Part shown: piece after piece, positions 54,250 to 62,861 of the stretch
Numbering within the stretch: the stretch's first letter is position 1
How the letters are laid out: each line of letters begins with the position of its first letter
NCBI GenBank assembly: GCA_010909165.1
Contig: MU008178.1
Span: 74,369-138,368, forward strand
From: Anthoceros angustus
Taxonomy: Eukaryota > Streptophyta > Anthocerotopsida > Anthocerotales > Anthocerotaceae
DNA: 64,000 nt
Direction: 5' to 3'
Notes under the pieces: model-generated
What the model saw: only the letters and a program-made list of their open reading frames with translations
Told to the model about the DNA's origin: nothing
Database searches by the model: none
Position numbers and translations under genes: made by a program

Positions 54250-55425
54250 GGTTGAAGTGGATGTAGTTGAGGCAGCGACAGTACCAGCAGTAGTGGTGGC
54301 AGATGTCGTGCGAACTGATCCAGCCGAGGTGAAGGGTTCCCTGCATGTCTGCTGCGCAGGCTGATCTTCTGTCTGCTGTTCAGGGCTGGTCCTTCGGGAA
54401 TTGTATAGCCCAAATGCTTCCCGGGCTAGTCCTTCACGAGCACCACCTGTTTGATCTCGACTCAGGCCAAAATCAAAGTTGAAAGGTGTTCGTTGACAAG
54501 TGGTAGTAGTAAGTCTGTCCGCCGCCCTTCGTCTTGGCAATGCAGTATCTCCTCCTCGTCGGGATGCACTATACCTCCAGCATCGAGATCAAATTCATCG
54601 TCAGATGGAGCCGCCGGGTGTCTTCTGGGCGGCATGACATGAGAACTGAGAAGCTTGTCAGTAATCAGCCACTGACTGGCGGCGGGCTGCTAGAAGAGAA
54701 GCCATATGAGAACGCCTAGCACACTGATGGGTCTCGCAAGTCAGATGCAATTGCTTGATGCTGAGCATAAGGCTGTCCAGAACATCCTGCAACTCTCGGA
54801 TGCGTGCACGCGAAGCAAGGACTTCAAACACCTTCTCTTGCTTGGTCTGTCCACACCTCCGAGGAGTGATCGGTGTAGATGATCTTACCGAGGAGGGTTT
54901 GCGGGTCAGGAGCCGCTAACCTCTGAGGGTGATGGGAGGCTGCGTCTAGACCTCGGGATAGGCGAATCCTTACCTTCCTGACAACTTGGGCACACGAAGT
55001 CTGTCCTCAACGTGGGGGTTGGTACCCCTTCTACAAACACCCTCCTTCTAGCACACCGATGGGTCTCGCAAGTCAGATGCAATTGCTTGATGCTGAGCAT
55101 AAGGCTGTCCAGAACATCCTGCAACTCTCGGATGCGTGCACGCGAAGCAAGGACTTCAAACACCTTCTCTTGCTTGGTCTGTCCACACCTCCGAGGAGTG
55201 ATCGGTGTAGATGATCTTACCGAGGAGGGTTTGCAGATTCTGGGAGCCGGGCTAGCACTGCGCCTGAGGGTGATGGGAGAGACTGCGCGTCTAGACCTCG
55301 GGATAGGCGAATCCTTACCTTCCTGACAACTTGGGCACACGAAGTCTGTCCTCAACGTGGGGGTTGGTACCCCTTCTACAAACACCCTCCTTCTAGGCAC
55401 ACGCGCTGATGGCCCCCTCCTCGGC
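54250..55425 (-). pseudogene. Copia element 2 leader ORF with duplicated module
   Basis: A methionine at about 55425 (MPRRGPSARVPRRRVFVEGV) opens a basic protein upstream of gag. It contains TDFVCPSCQEGKDSPIPRSR (a Cys pair), serine/proline/arginine repeats, and helices with RIRELQDVLDSLMLSIKQLH. The DNA of this module is tandemly duplicated (55056-55400 and 54719-55055). The first copy ends at ETHRCA and leads straight into a second RRRVFVEGV. The frame then decays at 54906. Such a pre-gag ORF is not a standard copia part, and its function is unknown. Confidence 0.5.
54719..55400. repeat. Tandem duplication in copia element 2 leader
   Basis: Two copies of about 340 bases (54719-55055 and 55056-55400). 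Both contain GATGGGTCTCGCAAGTCAGA, then GTCCACACCTCCGAGGAGTG and GGGGGTTGGTACCCCTTC. Copy 54719-55055 has lost a few short blocks relative to the other. Confidence 0.9.
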
Positions 55426-55468
55426 ATCTTGCTGAACAGCGCATCTACGCTCGTGCACGAATCACCAG

Positions 55469-55481
55469 GGCTCTGATACCA
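55469..55481 (-). other. Primer binding site of copia element 2
   Basis: The minus strand reads TGGTATCAGAGCC, the exact plant copia primer site complementary to the 3' end of initiator tRNA-Met, directly inside the 5' LTR. Confidence 0.92.
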
Positions 55482-55682
55482 TAAAACAATCAAGGATCGG
55501 AAGGGCACGAGCGGGTGCGTGTGTAGGCATGAGCGCACGAGAGACAGGAGATGGAAGAAAAACGGTTATTATTGTTCACGGGAAATTCAACATATATACA
55601 AAGTATTTGTAGGTGGTTATAACTGTTCATAAAACCACTAATATCTAGTCAACCTACTTTAGGTGACACATCTATTTCATTA
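55482..55682 (-). repeat. 5' LTR of copia element 2
   Basis: 201 bases, partner of 48775-48976. The only differences I see are AAAACCAC versus AAAAACAC and a one-base gap in the CAACCTA(A)CTTTAGG phrase. Confidence 0.92.
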
Positions 55683-55687
55683 TCCCT
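55683..55687. repeat. Target-site duplication, right copy (TCCCT)
   Basis: Right copy of the five-base duplication of copia element 2; partner of 48770-48774. Confidence 0.85.
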
Positions 55688-55880
55688 ATCCATGGTCCAA
55701 AGACCGGTAATGTCATTGCCTCTATCCTAATTTGCTTGTCTTTACCCTAAAGGGCCCTTCCGATTCAATACGGGCCTTGTTGTAAGGCCCTTCGAGACCC
55801 TTATAAAAGTTTGCTTCATACATTCCCTATCCATGGTCCAAAGACCGGTAATGTCATTGCCTCTATCCTAATTTGCTACC
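55688..55880. repeat. Right part of the tandem array split by copia element 2
   Basis: Completes the unit interrupted at 48769 (ATCCATGGTCCAAAGACCGG and onward) and adds one more full unit of about 150 bases (about 55736-55880). Confidence 0.8.
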
Positions 55881-55952
55881 CTTGCCTGCCCAAAGTATGT
55901 TGGTCATAAGATCATACACAAATGGTCTCATCTTGATATCTTCATATTAACA

Positions 55953-56812
55953 TGTCTTTATATTTTCTCATCTCACTATCTTCATAGCTCGCCGATTTAT
56001 AATATTTAGACTAAATAATATCTCAAATTATTTCCTCAATGGTTTCTCATTTAACTTGTCTATATATGTTCTCATCTTGATATCTTCATAACTCACCAAT
56101 CTAGAATATTTAGACTAAATAATATACTTGTGCGATCCTTAAGTTGACAGGTGCGTCTTCTACTTGTGCTCCTCAAGATGGTATCTAGTGTAAACACGGA
56201 ACGTAAATCCCTAGATTTAATTAGCAATTTCCCCTTGGAATGTCTATATATGTTCTCATCTTGATATCTTCATAACTCACCAATCTAGAATATTTAAACT
56301 AAATAATATACTTGTGCGACGCTAAAGTTGATGGGCACGTCTTCTACTTGTGCTTCTCAAGATGGTATCTAGTGTAAACACAAAACGTCAATCCCTAGAT
56401 TTAATTAGTAATTTCCTCTTGGCATGTCTATATATGTTCTCATCTTGATACCTTCATAACTCACCAACATAGAATATTTAGACTGAATAATATATTTGTG
56501 CCATCCTTAAGTTGATAGGCGCATCTTCTACTACTCCTCAAGATGCATCTTCTACTCGTGCTCCTCAAGATGGTGTCTCATGTAAACACGAAATGTCAAT
56601 CCCTAGATTTAATTAGTAATTTCCCCTTGGCATGTCTCTATATGTTCTCATCTTGATATCTTCATAACTCACCAATCTAGAATATTTAGACTAAATAATA
56701 TACTTGTACGATGTTAAAGTCGGGTGCAGTCTTCTACTCGTGCTCCTCTAGATGGTATCTAATGGAAACACGTCAATCCCTAGATTTAATTAGTAATTTC
56801 CCCTTGACATTG
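55953..56812. repeat. About 185-bp tandem array, five units
   Basis: Units start at about 55953 (short), 56057, 56241, 56425 and 56633. Each has TGTTCTCATCTTGATATCTT, then CATAACTCACCAATCTAGAA, GATGGTATCTAGTGTAAACA and TAGATTTAATTAGTAATTTC. AT-rich; no coding potential. Confidence 0.92.
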
Positions 56813-56817
56813 TCTAC

Positions 56818-57240
56818 TGTTCTCCGTAGGTTTCCTTAATAGTTTCTTAATTAACATATCTTAAATGTTCTCGGTAGGTTTCCTTAGTAGTTTCTTATTT
56901 AACATATCTTAAATGTTCTCCGTAGGTTTTCTTAGTAGTTTCCTATTTAACATCTTAAATGCTCTCCGTAGGTTTTCTTAGTAGTTTCTAGTTTAACATA
57001 TCTTAAATGTTCTCCGTAGGTTTCCCTAGTAGTTTCCTATTTAACATATCTTAAATGTTCTCCGTAGGTTTTCTTAGTAGTTTCCTATTTAACATCTTAA
57101 ATGCTCTCCGTAGGTTTTCTTAATAGTTTCTAGTTTAACATATCTTAAATGTTCTTCGTAGGTTTCCTTAGTAGTTTCCTATTTAACATATCTTTAGTGT
57201 TCCCTAGGTTTCCTTAGTACTTTCTTAATTAACATGCCTT
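56818..57240. repeat. About 47-bp tandem array, nine units
   Basis: Each unit is a variant of GTTCTCCGTAGGTTTCCTTA, then GTAGTTTCCTATTTAACATA and TCTTAAAT. It follows the 185-bp array without a gap. The last unit near 57198 is degenerate. Confidence 0.92.
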
Positions 57241-57778
57241 ATAAATTCTCATCTAACATACTCTAACCCATCTCTAGTCTTCTATCCATATATTTATAAC
57301 TCTCCATGATAACTAGTACTCATATCTGTAATTTCCTGTAGGGAGCTTAGTTGCTCCTCAATAAAAATTCGAACATGTCTCTAATGTTTTATTGATATCA
57401 CATTATTTATAACTAACCATCATGATGGTATCTAGTGTAAAACATCTAGTATAAGTTTTTTTTTTAATTGATCTTTCTTTTGGCAATTGCTTACCTACTT
57501 GATTGATTTTTTTTAATTTATTTATTGATTTTTTTGTAGTGATATTTATTTATGCCTTATATTGAACAATCTTTGAGAGACTTTATTGAGGTCTTCGACT
57601 TGTAGAGGCCTCATTCTTGGGGTAAGCACCCCATCCTTGTACTCATTAGCACTTGACTTTGGAATTCCGAAGAACTCTATGCTTTGTGTCCAAGTTGTCG
57701 TTAGAGTACTGAATTGATGTTGTTCCTCAGGTTATTTTAAGTTTGCAGCTAGTGACTAATCGAGAATATCATCAAACA
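57241..57778. promoter_or_regulatory. Upstream region of the ULT-like gene
   Basis: AT-rich with T runs (57449-57533). It would hold the promoter and 5' leader if the start at 57779 is right. No TATA box can be singled out. Confidence 0.3.
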
Positions 57779-60544
57779 TGGACTTCAACCCCAATGACGA
57801 ATGTAAAGTTCTTCACAACCTGCTGCCCCTAGCAAAATTCTCCCAATGTGCATTCACTTTTTGCCTATGTTGAATATGTGTTTCCTTATGACCTATCTTA
57901 AGTATATGTTGATGATAATTTGAAGTTATATTTTATTGCATGAACTTGTAGGGAAGAAGAAAATCAATACTTTGTGGGTAACATTATGCCATCCCTCAAG
58001 AGAAAATGGTCATGCCGATCCTCAAGGCCCCATGGCAAATTGTATTGCCGATCCTCTAGGCCCCATGGCAAATTGTGTTGCCCATCCTCTAGGCCTCATG
58101 ACAAATTGTGTTGCCCATCCTTTGGGCCCCATGGCAAATTGTGTTGCCCATCCTTTGGGCCCCATTGCAAGTTGTGTTGCCGATCCTCTAGGCCCCATGG
58201 CAAATTGTGTGGCTGATCCTCTGGGCCCCATGGAAAATTGTGTTGCCAATCCTCTAGGCCCTATGGCTAAGTCAAGTGCTTTGGTTCCGTCATCTTTAAA
58301 TGACATTAACTCGGGGGATGATCATGTTCATGATGAAACAAATCATATGAAAGGAACTCACGAGGAACAAAATGTCACTAGTATTAAAAATCCTTCAAAA
58401 GCCCCTTATGTCTGTGACCGTAATTGGATGAATAAATACATCAACAGTATCACAACTAGCGTGAAAAAAACTCAAGAGGAGCCGAAGACGTATAATATCG
58501 AAGAAAATATGCCTTCACAAAGTGATGCTGAAGCACACAAGCCTGAGCTCTCTAGAGCGGTGAAGCAACCATATGAAAAGGTGGATAAAAAAAAAAGGAT
58601 TAAAAGGATGAGATCATTATCCCGTGAATCAAATCTAAACCAGGGGCAAAAGGCAAAAGGGCATGGAGAGGACATGTCTCAACCAAATGAACAAATTGTT
58701 TTCATGGCATCCAAGCCTGAGCCCTCTCAGGCAACAAGACATGAAGAGGACATATCTCAACCAAATGAACAAATTGTTTTTATGGCATCCAAGCCGGAGC
58801 CCTCCAGAGCCGTGAAGCAACAATATGAGGAGGAGGATCAGAAAAAAGGGATAAAAAGGATGAGATCAATATCTTGTGAATCAAATATAAATGAGGAGCA
58901 AAAGGCAAAAGGGCATGAAGAGAGCATGTCTCGACCAAATGAACAATGTACCCAAACCACTGTGGGAACACCTCCTACCCTCGTAGGCGGGATTCCTGCC
59001 ATGGTAGGATCTATCCTACCTTCCATCTCCGCATCCTCCGCGGTCCAAACTTCAAATAAGCCTGAGCCCTCTAGAGCGGTGAAGCAACAATATGAGAAGG
59101 TGGATCAGAAAAAAGGGATAGAAAGGATGAAATCATTATCTTGTGAATCAAATCTGAACCAGGGGCAAAAGAAGAAAGGGCATGAAGAGGGCATGTTTCG
59201 ACCAAATGAACAATGTAGTTTTATCGAACACAAGCCTGAGCCCTCTAGATTGGTGAAGCAAGAATATGAGAAGGTGGATCAGAGAAAAAGAATTAAAAGG
59301 ATGGGACCATTATCCCCTGAATCAAATCAAAACCAGGGGCAAAAGGCAGAAAGGAGCGAAGAGGACATGTCTCATCCAAATGAACAATGTAGTGTTATCG
59401 AACACAAGCCTGAGCCCTCTAGAGGGGTGAAGAAAGAACATGAGGAGGTGTATCAGAGAAAAAGAATTAAAAGGATGGGATCATTATCCCTTGAATTAAA
59501 TCAAAACCAGGGGCAAAAGGCAGAAAGGCGCGAAGAGGACATGTCTCAACCAAATGAACAATGTAGTCTTATTGAACGCAAGCCTGAGCCCTCTAGAGCA
59601 GTGAAGCAAGAATATGAGAAGGTGGATCAGAGAAAAAAAATTAAAAGGATGGGATCATTATCCCTTGAATCAAATCAAAACCAGGGGCAAAAGGCAGAAA
59701 GGCGCGAAGAGGACATGTCTCAACCAAATGAACAATGTAGTCTTATCGAACACAAGCCTGAGGCCTCTAGAGCGGTGAAGCAAGAACATGAGGAGGTGTA
59801 TCAGAGAAAAAGAATGAAAAGGATGGGATCATTATCCCCTGAATCAAATCAAAACCAGGGGCAAAAGGTAGAAAGGCACAAAGAGGACATGTCTCAACCA
59901 AATGAACAATGTAGTCTCATCGAACACAAGCCTGACTCCTCTAGAGGGGCGGAGAAAGAACATGAGGAGGTGTATCAGAGAAAAAGAATTAAAAGGATGG
60001 AATCATTATCCCCTGAATCAAATCAAAACCAGGGGCAAAAGGCAGAAAGGCGCAAAGAGGACATGTCTCGACCAATTGTTTTTATGGACTCTGCAGAAAA
60101 GAATGCACATATATGTACTTCAGAAGAAATAGTCTTAGAGCTTGATTGTGGTTGTACAAACAAGAATATTGACACTCTCGGCCAGCTCAAGGTGTATGAT
60201 ACGGGCAAGTTTGAAATTATTTGTAGGTGTACTAGTTGCAGCCCCTTACAAGGTATGTACTCCTATACATTAATTAGCACATATGTGTACATATTTTACT
60301 TAATTAGTATTCATCCAGCATATACATATGCCTGGTTTAGGATAATCCTCATGAGCTAACTCTCTTTTGTTTCTTGTTTTCAGCTAAAAGCATCCTGACT
60401 CCACAAACTTTTGAGAAGCATGGTGGTCGTGGGGCATCCAAAAAGTGGAAGAGCACCATTTGGGTGATGGTGGACGAAGAAAGAGTTTCTATTTCCAATG
60501 CAAAAATTCTTGAACCCTACCTTAAGAGGCTTAGAAAATCTTAA
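57779..60544 (+). CDS. ULTRAPETALA-like SAND-domain protein with long internal repeats
   Basis: Proposed exons 57779-57848, 57952-60252 and 60384-60544 join in frame to 843 codons; all introns are GT/AG. The last intron (donor GTATGT, acceptor TTTTCAG) is well supported. The first exon (MDFNPNDECKVLHNLL) is inferred, since the main frame has no early ATG and begins after a TTGTAG acceptor. The C-terminus reads LELDCGCTNKNIDTLGQLKV, then YDTGKFEIICRCTSC, LTPQTFEKHGGRG, ASKKWKSTIWVMVDEERVSI and LEPYLKRL. This follows plant ULT1 closely (CGCTS..., LRVFPTGDLEITCECT, LTPAAFEKHSGRE, KWKNNVWVII). ULT proteins are nuclear trithorax-type regulators of meristem genes. Upstream are eight 11-residue GPMANCVADPL repeats and nine copies of a 58-residue basic/polar repeat with KRIKRMGSLSPES. 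ULT1 itself is only about 240 residues, so this protein is greatly expanded. Confidence 0.7.
58013..58270 (+). repeat. 33-bp coding minisatellite (11-residue repeat)
   Basis: Eight units of GATCCTCTAGGCCCCATGGC followed by AAATTGTGTTGCC, encoding variants of ADPLGPMANCV. It stays in frame with the ULT-like exon. The opposite strand is also open but is a mirror of the repeat. Confidence 0.9.
58536..60075 (+). repeat. 174-bp coding tandem repeat (58-residue), nine units
   Basis: Units begin at KPEPSRAVK and end at PNEQCSLIEH. The second is truncated to about 26 residues and the third carries a 30-residue proline/serine-rich insertion. Later units alternate EYEKVDQRK and EHEEVYQRK. Each full unit has a basic KRIKRM patch next to a SLSPES site. 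The reading frame is preserved throughout. Confidence 0.92.
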
Positions 60545-61255
60545 TCCCGGAGAACCAATCTACTCAAATGAAGTAGCTTCTTAGTGGGTTTGAATGTTCT
60601 TGTGATTTAGACTGTAATATCATTACTTAATAAATTAGAGTATACATTTCACTACTCATTATTTAGACCAGAATATTATTAATTTATAAATCTAGTAGGT
60701 AGACACTTCTAAGCTCATACTATGTAGTTCACCACGTTCACTATTAGACAATGTAGTTCACCACGGTCACCATTAGACAATGATACTCTTGCATATCGTT
60801 GATTTGCATACTACCGTATCCCAAGGGGTGATTCGATGTTAATTAATTAAAATTAGTAAAAATTAAAAATCCATAAATTATTATGCTTAACATGTTGAAT
60901 ATGTAAAAATTTATGAGTTTAAGATACCGAAAACAAGGAAAGTAGGGTTTGTGTGAAAAATTAGGGCCTGTTTAGGGGAGGTCTATACATATCCATTAGT
61001 TATATATATATATACCTATATATTTCAATAAATATTAAAATTTAACAATTTTTTACAAATGTTGAAATTTTAAAAATATAAATATTTATATTGAACCTTA
61101 TTTTTTCAAAAAATAATTATTTCGGCATTATCCTGTTGAACCACCCGTCGGGGGTACGGTAGGTGTGCACTTTACCGCTTTCCTCTGGAAATGCACCGAA
61201 TTGAGGTAATCTTATCCGCCGTGGAGCAAGTTGATTTATATACTAAATAGCTTAA
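60545..61255. other. AT-rich intergenic region
   Basis: Probably holds the 3' untranslated region of the ULT-like gene on the left and of NDPK on the right. A short duplicated phrase (ATGTAGTTCACCACGTTCAC, ATTAGACA) lies near 60723-60778. No RNA gene was seen. Confidence 0.5.
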
Positions 61256-61563
61256 TCACATATTGTGCACCTTCCTCGTGTACCTACTATGTTCTGGATT
61301 TGATCTGCATTCTGGACAGAGCCGAAAGAATGCAAAGAAGCAACCCGACAGAGGCAAGTACTTAAAATGGCACTGAATCTCTTCCTCCTCCTTATCCTCC
61401 TCAATCGAGGAGCATGGTAAGAACAAAAATGAGCTCATGGCAAGGAGCCTACGCACGCAGCAAAAGGATGTGCAACAAGCTGTAGGATTTGGGAGGGCCA
61501 CAGTGAAACAAAACTGAAGGAGGAACAAGCAAGCTTGCAGCAAGGGGACGAAGAGTCTCTCTC

Positions 61564-62696
61564 TCACTCCCTGAGCCAGGGTGTGAGCTCGGGATCCCAT
61601 TCCACCAGCTCACCCTCCTTGAACCACAAAGCCACCTCGCGGAGGCCATTCTCCGCACTATCACTGCCATGCACCACGTTCCTGCCGACCTCAATCCCGA
61701 AATCCCCCCGGATCGTCCCGGGCTCAGCCAGCAGCGGGTTAGTCACACCAATGATCTTCCGCGCAGAAGCCACCACCCCGGGCCCCTCCCACGCCATGGC
61801 CACCACCGGACCCGACACGATGTACTTCACCAGTTTGGGGAAGAAGGGCCGCTCCTTCAGCTCCGCGTAGTGCTCCTCCGCCAGATCCTGCGGAGTCTGG
61901 AACAGCTTCAGCCCCCTGAGCTTGAAGCCCTTCCTCTCGAACCTGCTGATGATCTCACCTACCAGCCCCCGCTGAACCCCGTCCGGCTTCACCATCACAT
62001 ACGACAGCTCATCCCCCTGCTTCGCCTCCACCGTTGCCCTCATCCGCCTGCTCACCGCCCCGCTCTTCCCCGCACTGCATCAACACGTCCCCGCTCCACG
62101 AGCTCCGCCATCCCAACTCCCGCCGAGACGTCTCCAGCTCCCCGCTGCTCCTGCTCCAGACCGCATCCGCCATCCCGCCATCGCTGATGCTGCATTGTTG
62201 CTGTAAGAACAGGACGCGGCTGCAGCCGAGGAGGCCGCTCCTTCAGCTCCGCGTAGTGCTCCTCCGCCAGATCCTGCGGAGTCTGGAACAGCTTCAGCCC
62301 CCTGAGCTTGAAGCCCTTCCTCTCGAACCTGCTGATGATCTCACCTACCAGCCCCCGCTGAACCCCGTCCGGCTTCACCATCACATACGACAGCTCATCC
62401 CCCTGCTTCGCCTCCACCGTTGCCCTCATCCGCCTGCTCACCGCCCCGCTCTTCCCCCCGCACTGCATCAACACGTCCCCGCTCCACGAGCTCCCGCTCC
62501 ATCCCAACTCCCGCCGAGACGTCTCCAGCTCCCCGCTGCTCCTGCTCCCGGACCGCATCCGCCATCCCGCCATCGCTGATGCTGCATTGTTGCTGTAAGA
62601 ACAGGACGCGGCTGCAGCCGAGGAGGCCGCCTCCGTGGCCCGCACAGGAGCCACCGTCGCCAGGGTCATGACAGCCGCCATCGCCATGCCTGCCAT
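61564..62696 (-). CDS. NDPK2: Plastid-type nucleoside diphosphate kinase, split by tandem duplication
   Basis: NDP kinases transfer the terminal phosphate between nucleoside tri- and diphosphates through a phospho-histidine. The start at 62696 ([17 protein letters not shown]) gives an alanine/serine-rich N-terminus of about 85 residues, fitting a chloroplast transit peptide. It is followed by [19 protein letters not shown]. The C-terminal half (61564-61846) has [11 protein letters not shown], a [16 protein letters not shown] segment and the catalytic [13 protein letters not shown]. It ends [11 protein letters not shown], like plant NDPK2. A 386-base tandem duplication lies in the middle. Reading through it shifts the frame and stops at 62052. 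Skipping one copy restores 248 codons exactly. An internal ATG at 62055 opens a 163-codon frame with the whole kinase domain but no transit peptide. There are no introns in the domain. Confidence 0.85.
61847..62232. repeat. Tandem duplication in NDPK, copy 1
   Basis: 386 bases repeated at 62233-62624. Differences are a few short gaps (CTCTTCCCCGC versus CTCTTCCCCCCGC; GAGCTCCGCC versus GAGCTCCCGCTCC). GGCCGC at the borders could be junction microhomology. Confidence 0.92.
62233..62624. repeat. Tandem duplication in NDPK, copy 2
   Basis: The copy joined to the transit-peptide start of NDPK. It encodes the transit-peptide end and the first 70 or so residues of the kinase domain. Confidence 0.92.
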
Positions 62697-62861
62697 TTCC
62701 TTCTCCTCCCGCTTCTAGGATTGAGATCCTAGGAAGCTCTTCGGTTGAGGGGGAGAGCGGGAGGTAGTTGAACGGGAATATACGCAAATTAATTGGAGAA
62801 TGATAATATAGTCAAATCTCTAACAGACCAGCCTCTCTTAGCTGATCGTTGGAGCCCGGGG
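62697..62861. promoter_or_regulatory. Short divergent promoter between NDPK and DDX11
   Basis: Only 165 bases separate the start codons of the two opposing genes, so both 5' leaders and core promoters must lie here or overlap the coding regions. It includes an AT-rich stretch (62771-62816) in an otherwise GC-rich area. No TATA box is certain for either direction. Confidence 0.5.

Larger units (their letters stand above)
48775..55682 (-). mobile_element. Ty1/copia LTR retrotransposon, element 2 (recent)
   Basis: A 6.9-kb element on the minus strand with 201- and 202-base LTRs that differ by one substitution and one single-base indel. It has an exact initiator tRNA-Met primer site, a purine-rich AAGAGGGAG next to the 3' LTR and a TCCCT duplication. 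Internal order is leader ORF with duplicated module, gag, CCHC knuckle, protease, integrase, RT, RNase H, then a 1.3-kb 3' region bearing an antisense ORF. LTR likeness implies recent insertion. However, gag, integrase and the RT catalytic part are frameshifted, so it probably moved with proteins supplied by a relative. It landed within a tandem array. Confidence 0.93.

Noticed and set aside
56818-57240. CRISPR-like array
   Set aside because: Repeats are adjoining 47-bp units without unique spacers, in a plant genome; this is a minisatellite.
58022-58306. Minus-strand 94-codon repeat protein (MGPRGSATQF units)
   Set aside because: Mirror of the 33-bp minisatellite, which is in frame with the ULT-like gene on the plus strand.
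62034-62579. Plus-strand frame of 181 codons in the NDPK region
   Set aside because: Antisense of the duplicated NDPK coding sequence; proline/leucine-rich by complement, with no domain.
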